The notes under the pieces are model-generated. The model made no database searches. It was not told where the DNA came from and worked only from the letters and a program-made list of their open reading frames with translations. Of a DNA stretch of 64,000 bases, positions 53,826-62,550 are shown piece by piece; the stretch's first letter is position 1; the number at the start of each line of letters is the position of its first letter. A program made the translations under genes and the position numbers. Origin of the DNA: Cronobacter condimenti 1330 (GTDB taxonomy: Bacteria; Pseudomonadota; Gammaproteobacteria; Enterobacterales; Enterobacteriaceae); NCBI RefSeq assembly GCF_001277255.1, contig NZ_CP012264.1:3348001-3412000 (forward strand), in the 5' to 3' direction.

Positions 53826-53853
53826 ATTATACTGTATGAGCATACAGTATCAA
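53826..53853 (-). promoter_or_regulatory. recA promoter
   Basis: TTGATA (53853-53848), 16-base spacer and TATAAT (53831-53826), as in E. coli recA. The LexA box lies across the spacer. The -35 overlaps the pncC stop codon. Confidence 0.95.
53830..53849. promoter_or_regulatory. LexA (SOS) box of recA
   Basis: TACTGTATGAGCATACAGTA, the same 20-base palindromic operator as E. coli recA (CTGT-N8-ACAG). LexA binding here blocks RNA polymerase until DNA damage induces self-cleavage. Confidence 0.98.
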
Positions 53854-54347
53854 GTGTTTTGTATAAAATGTTGCCACAGGGTTTGCAGTGCAAATGCTGT
53901 TGCCTGGCGGCGCACGGAATCTCGATTGCCATCAAAGCGTTGCAGGTGCGTTTCTACCCTTCCCTGGTTGTCGGCAAAGCCGAACCAGACGGTACCGACA
54001 GGCTTGTCAGGACTGCCGCCATCCGGCCCTGCAATACCGCTGACAGACACGGCATATGAGGCCGCCGCCGCGTTCAGCGCGCCTTGCGCCATCTGCTTCA
54101 CCACCGGCTCGCTGACGGCGCCATGGTCGGCAAGCGTCGCGCCGTCCACGCCGATAAGTTGTTCTTTAGCTTCATTACTGTAGGTCACGAAACCGCGTTC
54201 AAACCAGGCGGAACTGCCCGCGATGTCGGTTATGACTTTCGCCACCCACCCGCCGGTGCAGGATTCTGCGGTCGTCACGGTTGCTCCCTGCGCCTTCAGC
54301 GCAGCGCCAAGCTGCTGACTTAACTGCATTAATTCTTTATCTGTCAT
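53850..54347 (-). CDS. pncC: Nicotinamide-nucleotide amidohydrolase PncC (YgaD)
   Basis: A 165-residue CinA C-terminal-type deamidase converting NMN to nicotinate mononucleotide in pyridine recycling. Signature AESCTGGWVAKVITDIAGSS and SGIAGPDGGSPDKPVGTVWFG. Start at 54347 matches E. coli length. Its stop (TGA) lies within the recA -35 region. Confidence 0.96.
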   Translation of the reverse strand: MTDKELMQLSQQLGAALKAQGATVTTAESCTGGWVAKVITDIAGSSAWFERGFVTYSNEAKEQLIGVDGATLADHGAVSEPVVKQMAQGALNAAAASYAVSVSGIAGPDGGSPDKPVGTVWFGFADNQGRVETHLQRFDGNRDSVRRQATAFALQTLWQHFIQNT

Positions 54348-54462
54348 GACGGCTCCGATTGTAAACGTAACTCCGATCATCCCACAGCCATTTTTAAGCG
54401 TTGCAGGCAGTTACATCGGGTTTTACGAGGCGAATTCAAGGTTTGCAGGGCGGTTTCTTTTC

Positions 54463-54484
54463 CCCGCCCGGACAGGCGGGGAAA
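54463..54484 (-). terminator. Hairpin after mltB
   Basis: TTCCCCGCC, loop CGGACA, GGCGGGGAA just after the mltB stop. On the minus strand GAAAAGAAAC follows rather than T, so activity is uncertain. Confidence 0.6.
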
Positions 54485-54489
54485 ACGAC

Positions 54490-55572
54490 TTATTGAACCC
54501 GGGCGAGCGCCACCGCCTGGCCGAGTTGCCAGACCGCCATTGCGTAGTGCGTGCTGTGGTTATAGCGCGTAATAGTGTAGAAGTTCGGCAAGCCATACCA
54601 GTACTGATAGCCGCTACCGATATCAAGGCGCAGTAAGCTGGCCTCTGCATGATTACCAAGCGGCTGTTGCGGCGTTAAGCCCGCAACCGCCAGCTGGCTG
54701 ACGCTATATTTGGTTTTAAAACCGTTTTCAAGCTGAGGCGCCTGGCCGTTCGCCGGTACGGCAACCAGATCGCCCTTCACCCAGCCGTGCTGCTGGAAGT
54801 AGTGCGCGACGCTACCGATAGCATCTTCCGGGTCCCAGAGGTTGATATGCCCGTCGCCGTTAAAATCCACGGCATATTCTTTGTACGAGGATGGCATAAA
54901 CTGGCCGTAGCCCATTGCGCCTGCGAACGAGCCCTTCAACGCCAGCGGATCGTCGCCTTCATCGCGCGACATCAACAGGAACGTCTCCAGCTCGGCGGCG
55001 AAATAGTCCGCGCGGCGTGGGTAGTTGAAGGCAAGCGTCGCCAGCGCATCGATAATGCGTGTTTTACCCATGACGCGGCCCCAGCGGGTTTCCACACCAA
55101 TAATCCCGACAATGATTTCCGGCGGGACGCCGTAGACCTGCCAGGCACGGTTCAGCGCATCCTGATACTGATTCCAGAACACGACGCCGTTCTGCACGTT
55201 ATCCGGCGTAATAAATTTACTGCGATAACGCAGCCATGCGCCGTTCGGCCCCGGTGCAGGCTGGGTGGTCGGTGCCTGTCGGTCCATCAGACGCAGAACG
55301 TAATCAAGCCGTTTCGCCTGTGAAAGTACTTCCTCCAGTTGCTGACGGTTAAACCCGTGCTTGCTGACCATCATATTGATGAAATTTTCCGCAGCCGGAT
55401 TTCCCGTGAAATCCCCCGACGCAAGCAGCATGTCGTGCTGCGGCTGGAGCAGGAAACCGCCCTGGCTTGCGCCTGCGGTTTGTGGAGCGGTGGGTTGAGA
55501 CTTAGGCTTGCTGCTGCAGGCGGCGAGCGCCATCATCAGCGGCAACAGGGCGACATAGCGACGCTTTAACAT
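54490..55572 (-). CDS. mltB: Membrane-bound lytic murein transglycosylase B
   Basis: A 360-residue outer-membrane lipoprotein of GH103. Lipobox LMMALAACSSK (Cys about 19). Catalytic Glu in GIIGVETRWGRVMGK; further family motifs are GSFAGAMGYGQFMPSSYK and INLWDPEDAIGSVAHYF. It cleaves glycan strands to 1,6-anhydromuropeptides. Downstream in the leftward sense is pncC. Confidence 0.97.
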   Translation of the reverse strand: MLKRRYVALLPLMMALAACSSKPKSQPTAPQTAGASQGGFLLQPQHDMLLASGDFTGNPAAENFINMMVSKHGFNRQQLEEVLSQAKRLDYVLRLMDRQAPTTQPAPGPNGAWLRYRSKFITPDNVQNGVVFWNQYQDALNRAWQVYGVPPEIIVGIIGVETRWGRVMGKTRIIDALATLAFNYPRRADYFAAELETFLLMSRDEGDDPLALKGSFAGAMGYGQFMPSSYKEYAVDFNGDGHINLWDPEDAIGSVAHYFQQHGWVKGDLVAVPANGQAPQLENGFKTKYSVSQLAVAGLTPQQPLGNHAEASLLRLDIGSGYQYWYGLPNFYTITRYNHSTHYAMAVWQLGQAVALARVQ

Positions 55573-55686
55573 GAGATATCCATATGGCTGTTCAGAACGA
55601 ATGGCAGTAATGGTAGATCATCTGGGGCCAGGCGAGGAAGCGCGGCGCAAAGGCGCAGGCGGGAAATTTCACCGCCTGCGTACGAA

Positions 55687-56409
55687 TTACAGAACTTTGC
55701 TGAGAAAAGCGGCAGTACGCGGGTTTTGCGGTGCGGTAAACAGCTGCGCTGGCGGGCCTTCTTCCTGAATGATGCCGCCGTCGATGAAAATCACGCGGTC
55801 AGCAACTTCACGCGCAAAGCCCATCTCATGGGTCACGATAACCATCGTCATCCCCTCCTCCGCGAGCTTTTTCATCACCGCCAGCACTTCGCCCACCAGT
55901 TCAGGATCGAGGGCGGAGGTGGGTTCATCAAACAGCATCACCGACGGGTTCATCGCCAGCGCGCGGGCGATAGCCACACGCTGCTGCTGCCCCCCTGAAA
56001 GGCTCGCAGGCCACGCGTCGCGCTTATCGCTAAGACCAACTTTGGCCAGTAATTCTTCCGCGAGTTTAACCGCCTGGGCGTGAGTTAACCCTTTCAGGCT
56101 CATTGGTGCCATGATGAGGTTTTCCAGCACCGTCATATGCGGGAAAAGATTGAAGCGTTGAAACACCATGCCGACGCCTTCACGTAGCTGGTTTACGTTC
56201 GCGTTTCTGTCATGTACTGCGAAACCGTTGACGGTGATCTCCCCTTGCTCTGCCGTTTCCAGCGCGTTAAGACAGCGCAAAAACGTGCTCTTGCCGGAGC
56301 CTGAAGGACCAATCACACAAACCACCTCTTCGGGCTGGATGTCGCAACTAATGCCGCGCAAAACGTGGCTTGCGCCAAAATGCTTATGCAGATTATTAAC
56401 GTGAATCAC
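55687..56409 (-). CDS. Polar amino-acid ABC transporter ATP-binding protein
   Basis: A 240-residue GlnQ-type ATPase: Walker A GPSGSGKST, signature LSGGQQQRVAIARAL, Walker B VMLFDEPTSALDP. It overlaps the permease gene by 14 bases and is the last of a binding protein-permease-ATPase operon. Sequence most like glutamine/glutamate-family transporters; the exact substrate cannot be told. Confidence 0.92.
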   Translation of the reverse strand: MIHVNNLHKHFGASHVLRGISCDIQPEEVVCVIGPSGSGKSTFLRCLNALETAEQGEITVNGFAVHDRNANVNQLREGVGMVFQRFNLFPHMTVLENLIMAPMSLKGLTHAQAVKLAEELLAKVGLSDKRDAWPASLSGGQQQRVAIARALAMNPSVMLFDEPTSALDPELVGEVLAVMKKLAEEGMTMVIVTHEMGFAREVADRVIFIDGGIIQEEGPPAQLFTAPQNPRTAAFLSKVL

Positions 56410-57160
56410 TTTTGCCGAACCTCTTTTCCAGCCGCGCCACCAGTTGCGATAGCAGGAAGGTAATTACCCAATACACCAGCGAAATGGTCAGATAGGGTTC
56501 CCAGTATGTTGCGTAAGCGCCGGAGACCGTACGCGCCGCATAAGCCAAATCGGCAAGGCCGATGGCGGAGGCGAGCGATGAATCTTTTACAATCGCTATC
56601 GCGTTATTGCCAAGCGGCGGCAGGATGCGGCGAAACGCCTGCGGCAGAATGACTTTGCGCATGGTTTTCCACCACGGCATACCGAGCGCACGGGAAGCTT
56701 CCATCTGCCCATGATCAATCGACTGGATCCCGGCGCGGAAGATCTCCGACACATACGCGCCGGCGTTAAGCGTAATAGCGACGATGCAGGAGAGAAACGC
56801 GCCGTAATCCGAGCGCAACATTCGGGCGAACTCGCTGCTCATCAGCCCACTTTCCACAAGCCAGCCATCACGTGGATTGATAAACAGCGGCACCAGTGCA
56901 AAGTGCACCACCATAATCTGCACGAAGAGCGGCGTGCCGCGGATAGCGCTGACATAAAAGCGCACCGGAAACTGAACCAGATAGCGCAGCACAAATTTCC
57001 ACGGCCCGTGCCCGGCGTGGGCCATGCGTCCCAGCCCGAGCGTCAGACCCCACAGCGTGCCGAGGATCACACAGATAATGGTGCATTTGATGGTCATCCA
57101 GGCGCCCTGCACAAAGAGCGGGCCATATTCCTGGATTATCTCCCAATGAAATCCTGACAT
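56396..57160 (-). CDS. Polar amino-acid ABC transporter permease
   Basis: A 254-residue permease (HisM/GlnP family) with about five membrane helices. The EAA loop ASRALGMPWWKTMRKVILPQAFRRILPPLGN contacts the ATPase. Start at 57160 is preferred: GGA lies seven bases upstream; an ATG six bases earlier is too close to it. A single permease suggests a homodimer. Confidence 0.9.
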   Translation of the reverse strand: MSGFHWEIIQEYGPLFVQGAWMTIKCTIICVILGTLWGLTLGLGRMAHAGHGPWKFVLRYLVQFPVRFYVSAIRGTPLFVQIMVVHFALVPLFINPRDGWLVESGLMSSEFARMLRSDYGAFLSCIVAITLNAGAYVSEIFRAGIQSIDHGQMEASRALGMPWWKTMRKVILPQAFRRILPPLGNNAIAIVKDSSLASAIGLADLAYAARTVSGAYATYWEPYLTISLVYWVITFLLSQLVARLEKRFGKSDSR

Positions 57161-57231
57161 GTCCATTTCCAGAAAAGAGGCGGCTGACACAAAATCGGTC
57201 AGCCGCAAAATGATGGGGTTAAACGGGTGCC

Positions 57232-57999
57232 TTACTGCGCAGGCAGGGTCGGTACGTTGTCGTCAAACCAGGTTTTGTAGATTTTTGCGTAGGTGCCGTC
57301 AGCGACGATTTTCGCAAGGCCCGCGTTAATCTTTTGGCGCAATTCGTCGTTGCCTTTAGCCACTGCAATCCCGAAATACTGGCGTTCAAATTTCGCATCC
57401 GGCACCAGTTTGAACTGTTTCTCCGGGTGCTGTTTGATGTAGTACTTCACCACACCTACGTCGCCTACGGCCGCGCTCACGCCATCTTCAAACAGCTCCT
57501 GAAGCATCAATGGAGTGTTGTCAAAACGCTTAATCGCGGTGCTGTTTTTGCCGAGCGTGTCGGAGACCACGATGTCGCCAGTGCTGGAGTTCACCACGCC
57601 CACTTTTTCATTTTTAAGCGCGGCAAGCGACGTCACGCGGGAATCAGTCGGCACCACGATGGACTGCTCCGCCGGGAAATAAGGCGCCGAAAAATCGACC
57701 ATCTGCTTGCGCTTATCAGTGATAGTGATACCGGAAATAATGATATCGCGATCGCCTGAGCCCAGTGTGGCGAAGATGCCTTCCCACGGCGTGTTCACCA
57801 GTTTCACATTGAAATTTTCAGCTTTGCCGATGGCTTTGATGATGTCGATATCGAAGCCTTCGAGCTGTTTCTGGCTGTTTTCAAATTCGAAAGGACGGTA
57901 AGTGCCGCCCGCGCCGACCACATAGGTTTCCTGCGCCGCAAACGCGCTGCCCGTCAGGGCTGCCATTAACAAACCGGCCTTAAGCAAAGATTTAACCAT
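57232..57999 (-). CDS. Amino-acid ABC transporter periplasmic binding protein
   Basis: A 255-residue solute-binding protein (family 3) with signal peptide MVKSLLKAGLLMAALTGSAFA. Ligand-site features are GTYRPFEF, LEGFDIDIIKAIG, DIIISGITITDKRKQMVDFSAPYF. The Arg in TDKRK and later Asp (GDVGVVKYYI) would bind the amino-acid carboxylate and amine. The start at 57999 has GAGGG upstream. First gene of the operon. Confidence 0.92.
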   Translation of the reverse strand: MVKSLLKAGLLMAALTGSAFAAQETYVVGAGGTYRPFEFENSQKQLEGFDIDIIKAIGKAENFNVKLVNTPWEGIFATLGSGDRDIIISGITITDKRKQMVDFSAPYFPAEQSIVVPTDSRVTSLAALKNEKVGVVNSSTGDIVVSDTLGKNSTAIKRFDNTPLMLQELFEDGVSAAVGDVGVVKYYIKQHPEKQFKLVPDAKFERQYFGIAVAKGNDELRQKINAGLAKIVADGTYAKIYKTWFDDNVPTLPAQ

Positions 58000-58172
58000 A
58001 ATCGCAACCCTCATTTTTATGCACTCAATGTGAATAAAAATACACATAGTAATCAGGTCACGCAACAACAATATATTCTCGGGTTATTCTGCCACCCCGC
58101 CAGTTCTGGTAGTCAAGCGTAGCGCCAACAGCGCCGATAACGGCTCAATGGCTTTCAAAGCAAGGGGCTGAA

Positions 58173-58385
58173 ATGAAAAGACATCCTGTCCAGTCGAGAA
58201 CGTTTAAAAGCGCGGGCTATGACCCGACCTGTTCAATTATGGAAATTGAGTACGCCAACGGGCGCGTGGAGCAGTTCCTCGGCGTACCGGCAAAGACCTG
58301 GCAAACCTTTCTGATGAGCAATGAGAAAGAGAGCTGGTTTACCAACAATATCAAAAGCAGTTTTTTCAAAGTCTCCATTAGCTGA
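58173..58385 (+). CDS. KTSC-domain protein
   Basis: A 70-residue KTSC-domain protein: SRTFKSAGYDPTCSIMEIEYANG, the family's aromatic VEQFLGVPAKTW and SWFTNNIKSSFFKV. The domain is named after a lysyl-tRNA synthetase C-terminal segment and is thought to bind RNA or nucleotides; function unproved. It converges on the chemoreceptor gene with a shared terminator. Confidence 0.85.
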   Translation: MKRHPVQSRTFKSAGYDPTCSIMEIEYANGRVEQFLGVPAKTWQTFLMSNEKESWFTNNIKSSFFKVSIS

Positions 58386-58403
58386 ATGCAAGAAAACAGG
58401 CAT

Positions 58404-58432
58404 AAAAAAAGAGTGGCAAGCCACTCTTTTTT
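58404..58432. terminator. Bidirectional terminator between KTSC and chemoreceptor genes
   Basis: AAAAAAAGAGTGG, loop CAAG, CCACTCTTTTTT. A/T runs on both sides serve both genes. Confidence 0.92.
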
Positions 58433-58455
58433 ATTTTTGACGCAGGGTTAACGAA

Positions 58456-60123
58456 TCAGAACGTTTCCCAGTTATCGCCGCCCGCAGGTGTAGCCAGTAC
58501 AGGTTTCACCGGCTCAACACGGGCAAGCGGTGGCGCGCCTGCGCTCTTCGGTGCGCTGATAACGCCGCGAGAAACCTTAAAGGCCGCCACGGCCTGACGT
58601 AACTGCTCGGCCTGATCTTCAAGGGCCGCCGCCGCCGCTGCAGATTCCTGCACAAGCGAGGCGTTCTGCTGCGTGACGCTGTCCATCTGGGATACGGCAA
58701 GGCTCACCTGCTCAATGCCGCGGCTCTGCTCATCAGACGCCGAAGCTATCTCACCCATAATGTCCGTTACGCGCGTGACCGCCTGGACAATCTCTCTCAT
58801 CGTATCGCCCGCTTCCTGCACCTGGCCCGAGCCGGTATCGACGCGGTTCACCGAGTTTTCAATCAGCGCTTTAATCTCTTTTGCCGCCTGTGCGCTGCGG
58901 CTGGCAAGCGTGCGCACTTCCCCTGCTACCACCGCAAAGCCACGGCCCTGCTCGCCCGCCCGCGCCGCTTCCACGGCGGCGTTCAGCGCCAGGATGTTGG
59001 TCTGGAAGGCAATGCTGTCGATAACGCTGGTAATGTGCGCAATCTGCTGTGAGCTTTCGGCGATGGATTTCATGGTCTGCACCACGTTATCGACCACACG
59101 CCCGCCTTTATCGGCAGTTTCCGAGGCATTTTTCGCAAGCTGCGAGGCCTGACGCGCGTTATCGCTGTTTTGTTTCACGGTCGCGGTCAACTGCTCCATG
59201 CTGGCGGCAGTCTCTTCCAGCGATGCGGCCTGCTGCTCAGTACGTGACGAGAGATCGTTACTGCCAGCAGAGATTTCGCCCGCGCCGGTGTAGATAGATT
59301 CTGAGCTATCGCGCACGGCGGTGACGGTACCGGCCAGCGCCTGCTGCATCTCCTGAAGCGACGCCGCGAGCTGACCCATTTCGTTACGTCCTTCCACCAC
59401 AATCGGGCGCGTTAAATCACCGCCTGCAATCGCACGGATGTGCGCCATCGCGTCATGCAACGGCCCCAGCAGCAGATGACGTAACCCCTGCCAGATGGTG
59501 GCGATAGCAAGGATAACGATGAGAGCAATGACACCGAGCGTCCAGAGCATACCGGTAAAGCTCTGCTGGTTTTCCTGCGCGGCCGCCTGCAACAGCGTCG
59601 TATTCTGCGCACGCCAGGTAGTGTAGACATCTTCCATCTCATCCTGCGCTTTTTGCGCGTCGAGATTGCCGTAAGCCTCGTAGTTATTGGCGCCGAGATA
59701 GCTGATAGACGACTGAAGAATGTCATGCAGCGCCTGGTATTTTTCCGCGATCTGACCCGCTGTCGCTTCATCCTGGCCATTCAGGCGCGGGGAGGCTTTA
59801 TATTGCGCGAAGTGCTTTTCAGCTTTGGTGAGTGAAGTCGACGCCGTCGCCAGCAGCTTGTTAATAGAAGCAAGCGACGCCGGGTCGCGCTGGTTTTTCA
59901 AAAAACGGATCGCAACACGGTTCACCGTCACGCGGGTTTTTACCAGCGTCTGGAAGCTGTCACCTAGCTGTTCCTGCTGATAATTAAGTAAAGTCGCGTT
60001 CTGGAAATTATTTCTGTCATTATTGACCGCCGAATAAAAAAGACTTCCGGTGACCATTTGCAATAAAGTAAAGGTCAACAGGATAATAATTATCCCGCTA
60101 ACCACTTTTATATTTTTTACCAT
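58456..60123 (-). CDS. Methyl-accepting chemotaxis protein, Tar/Tsr-like, NWETF tail
   Basis: A 555-residue transmembrane receptor. TM1 about 8-30 (VVSGIIIILLTFTLLQMVTG), a four-helix-bundle ligand domain (residues 40-190), TM2 about 193-212, HAMP, and the signalling hairpin (IDSIAFQTNILALNAAVEAAR, GRGFAVVAGEVRTLA). It ends in NWETF, the CheR/CheB docking pentapeptide of high-abundance receptors. The ligand is not evident; the conserved Tar/Tsr Arg (RVTVNRVAIRF) suggests an amino acid-type ligand. Confidence 0.93.
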   Translation of the reverse strand: MVKNIKVVSGIIIILLTFTLLQMVTGSLFYSAVNNDRNNFQNATLLNYQQEQLGDSFQTLVKTRVTVNRVAIRFLKNQRDPASLASINKLLATASTSLTKAEKHFAQYKASPRLNGQDEATAGQIAEKYQALHDILQSSISYLGANNYEAYGNLDAQKAQDEMEDVYTTWRAQNTTLLQAAAQENQQSFTGMLWTLGVIALIVILAIATIWQGLRHLLLGPLHDAMAHIRAIAGGDLTRPIVVEGRNEMGQLAASLQEMQQALAGTVTAVRDSSESIYTGAGEISAGSNDLSSRTEQQAASLEETAASMEQLTATVKQNSDNARQASQLAKNASETADKGGRVVDNVVQTMKSIAESSQQIAHITSVIDSIAFQTNILALNAAVEAARAGEQGRGFAVVAGEVRTLASRSAQAAKEIKALIENSVNRVDTGSGQVQEAGDTMREIVQAVTRVTDIMGEIASASDEQSRGIEQVSLAVSQMDSVTQQNASLVQESAAAAAALEDQAEQLRQAVAAFKVSRGVISAPKSAGAPPLARVEPVKPVLATPAGGDNWETF

Positions 60124-60546
60124 TATCAACCATCCCCTGAAATGAGCGCTATTGTGTAGGTGTTATCGGAATGGTGTGCGCAAACTTTATCCACACTGCT
60201 GAAATATGCGAGGGCCGCCATGATTTAAAACAAAAAGATAACAGCCTGTCTCGTCTCGTCGATCGTTAACTTCGTGCGGCCTTCGTCACTGTCCTGGCCA
60301 GGGCTTAAAAAGTGAGATGAAGCACCCAACCGTTTCAGTCAGTTTGTCGGCCTGCATGGGGGGAAGCGGCACGCCGATAAAATATCTGGACGCGCTTCAG
60401 GGCGGGTAAAAAGAGGTGTATGCGAAAAGACTCAGTGCCGCGAAACGTTGGTTGAGTCAGTGTCAAAATGAACGCGTTATTTTTATCAACTTAAAGCCGG
60501 TAGCCTTATTGTCTCTTCAGCAATAACACTACCGTTGAATTAGCCT
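60124..60546. other. Intergenic region
   Basis: About 420 bases including the chemoreceptor promoter. On the plus strand near 60355-60530 a patchy frame (GGSGTPIKYLDALQGG, stop, then KEVYAKRLSAAKR) suggests a decayed gene, which I cannot identify. Confidence 0.35.
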
Positions 60547-60912
60547 TTATTCACACGCAGCGATAATGTTGCTGTGCTTATCATAAGTAACAGCACATTT
60601 TTTGGCGCTCGCCGGCACGGTTAACTCGATGGTCTGCTTTGTGTTTTTATAGTGGCATATAAAATAAAGCGATGTTTTATGCTCTTTGGCTTCATCCTGA
60701 TAATCAGGCAATGTCCACACCGTTTCCCGGTCATTATCCGGCATCAGATCGACTAAATCTTTCGGTGGCCCGACAAATAAACTGGCATCGTTTAAAACAT
60801 GGGTTTTATCCTGCGGCTTCGGGTAGGACGGGCATACCGTTGGGGTGGCCTGAACGCCGCTCACGGATAAAAATAATCCTGCGCTGAGCAAAAGTGCCTT
60901 ATTCCACAACAT
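60547..60912 (-). CDS. STY0301-family exported protein, putative immunity partner
   Basis: A 121-residue protein with signal peptide MLWNKALLLSAGLFLSVSGVQA and four Cys (TVCPSY, FICHYKN, KKCAVTY, AACE). It overlaps the end of the BPSL0067-family gene by 14 bases and has GGAGATAA as ribosome site inside that gene. A paralogue with the same architecture is at 22248-22616. Periplasmic location plus tight coupling to a predicted cell-wall amidase suggests an immunity role (inference). Confidence 0.78.
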   Translation of the reverse strand: MLWNKALLLSAGLFLSVSGVQATPTVCPSYPKPQDKTHVLNDASLFVGPPKDLVDLMPDNDRETVWTLPDYQDEAKEHKTSLYFICHYKNTKQTIELTVPASAKKCAVTYDKHSNIIAACE

Positions 60913-61300
60913 AGTAATTATCTCCGTTGTTTTCCGCGCGCGGGGCTTTATGAAACCGTATGGTGCGTTTACTGACACAGTGCGGTGTCGCCACTCGTTC
61001 GCCAGTAGGCAACTTTTTGTACGTCATCCACTGATCCAGAACCTGTATCCCTGAGGAATCCTGGCCGAGATAAATAGCTGCGTGGGAACGTCCATCAGTA
61101 TGGTTACCGTATCGACCATCGGCATCAAAGGTGGCAATCGCCGTACCGGGTGCAAGCGTCGTATTGCCTTTTACTAACGCGCCCCGTTTCCATGCTGCCG
61201 TCCGCGGCATATTCGCCGCTTTTTGTGTGAACGCCACGCATTGACCATTCCCCACCGACTTACCGACATAGGCTGACGGAGTGACTGCGATATATGCCAT
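60899..61300 (-). CDS. BPSL0067-family CHAP/NlpC-like protein, putative cell-wall amidase effector
   Basis: A 133-residue protein with a CHAP/NlpC-like Cys-His pair: GNGQCVAFTQ (Cys21) and GRSHAAIYLG (His73), with an acidic or Asn third residue probably near VLDQW. It has no signal peptide, consistent with delivery by a secretion machine such as T6SS or with intracellular retention. Ends FHKAPRAENNGDNYYVVE. Intact. BPSL0067 is a Burkholderia protein with NlpC-like fold; antibacterial activity of this one is inference. No vgrG/hcp/PAAR gene is seen nearby. Confidence 0.78.
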   Translation of the reverse strand: MAYIAVTPSAYVGKSVGNGQCVAFTQKAANMPRTAAWKRGALVKGNTTLAPGTAIATFDADGRYGNHTDGRSHAAIYLGQDSSGIQVLDQWMTYKKLPTGERVATPHCVSKRTIRFHKAPRAENNGDNYYVVE

Positions 61301-61894
61301 TAAATTAATAACCTATAAAGATGAATGGCGGTATTTTGCTCTTAATGTAAAGTTTTGCAAACGGAGGATCTCGGGGGCATTTTGAATTGAGATAATTCCT
61401 GGCAAAATGCGGTTTTTTTAGCTATTTATCATCCGGTTATATAAGCTCCCCGAGGCGCAATGGTTTGAAAAATGCTCTGGTTATCCTTCTGGGAGGATAA
61501 CTAACGTCAGGCTGTACATAGTGTTCCTCAAAGGTAACAGACCATATCCGCTGCTTCAGCGCAGCACGGAATGGCGGGTTTACGTTATCTCTGGACGGTG
61601 AGCGCAGCGTTATCATTCTGAAATAGCGGTAGCTGGCCCAGGCGATGCAAGGGGCCTGAGCTGCCGTCCCCCTTCAACCACATTCGCGGGCATAACATTT
61701 TCTGTTTCGGGTGCCAGCGCCCCTTCACTTACGCACGATAACGATTCTGCCAGCGCCTCTTTCCTGAGGACTTCTGAACGCCCTGAGCGAGCTCACGCCC
61801 CGTAAGAGCGCTCGGACACCCTTAACGCCAGATTCGTTTTACACACACCCGCCACGTAAAATCAAAAAGATTTTGTCTAACACTTGACCGAAGG
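61301..61894. other. Intergenic region
   Basis: About 600 bases without a supportable gene. On the minus strand between 61620 and 61780 there is a codon-like patch (KEALAESLSCVSEGALAP... ATAISE) not attached to a start; it may be a remnant. The region contains the TetR promoter at its right end. Confidence 0.4.
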
Positions 61895-61908
61895 AGAACG
61901 ATCGTTCT
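61895..61908. promoter_or_regulatory. Perfect palindrome, likely TetR operator
   Basis: AGAACGATCGTTCT, a perfect 14-base palindrome overlapping the AAGGAG site and 12 bases before the TetR gene start, a position suited to autorepression. Confidence 0.7.
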
Positions 61909-61919
61909 ACTTTTATCCT

Positions 61920-62489
61920 ATGAACAAAAACACGACTAACACCCGAGAGAAAATTCTCGCCACTGCCGAGCAACTCATCTATCAGAACGGGATCCAGGCT
62001 ACCGGCATGGATCTTCTGGTGAAGACGTCAGGCGTGGCCCGGAAAAGCATTTACCGGTATTTCGCGAACAAGGAAGACGTGACGGCCGCAGCACTGAGCG
62101 CACGCGATATTCGCTGGATGGAATGGTTCAGGACTGAATGTGACAAAGCGGAGACCCCGCAAGCCCGCATCCTCAATATATTCACCGTGCTTAAAGGCTG
62201 GTTTGAGTCAGAGGGGTACTGCGGATGTGCATTTATCAACACGGCGGGCGAAATCGGAGACCCAACCGATCCGGTTCGTCATATTGCCAGATTGCATAAA
62301 CAGAAATTACTGGATTACCTCGTTGAGCTTACCGCCCAGCTGAATAAAGAGCAGTCATTACCTCTGGCAAGACAGTTACTCATACTGATTGAAGGCGCCA
62401 TCACTATGTCACGTGTGATGGGTGATTACCGCGCCGCCGACGATGCAAGAGACATGGCTCAGCTGTTACTGAAACAGGCTTCGCCATAG
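61920..62489 (+). CDS. TetR/AcrR-family transcriptional regulator
   Basis: A 189-residue regulator. The HTH reads TREKILATAEQLIYQNGIQATGMDLLVKTSGVARKSIYRYFANKEDV. The C-terminal part contains EGYCGCAFINTAGE, a motif of the subgroup that often controls NTF2-like or quinone-related enzymes. The start at 61920 (MNKNTTN) follows the palindrome. The downstream DUF1348 gene, 61 bases on, is the probable target. Confidence 0.88.
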   Translation: MNKNTTNTREKILATAEQLIYQNGIQATGMDLLVKTSGVARKSIYRYFANKEDVTAAALSARDIRWMEWFRTECDKAETPQARILNIFTVLKGWFESEGYCGCAFINTAGEIGDPTDPVRHIARLHKQKLLDYLVELTAQLNKEQSLPLARQLLILIEGAITMSRVMGDYRAADDARDMAQLLLKQASP

Positions 62490-62550
62490 AAGCCTGAGTC
62501 CCACGCTTAATCGACTCACTGAAATATCCACTTTAACTGGAGGCACCACC

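Noticed and set aside
61620..61780. Codon-like patch on the minus strand
   Set aside because: No start, no identifiable family; too little to call a pseudogene.
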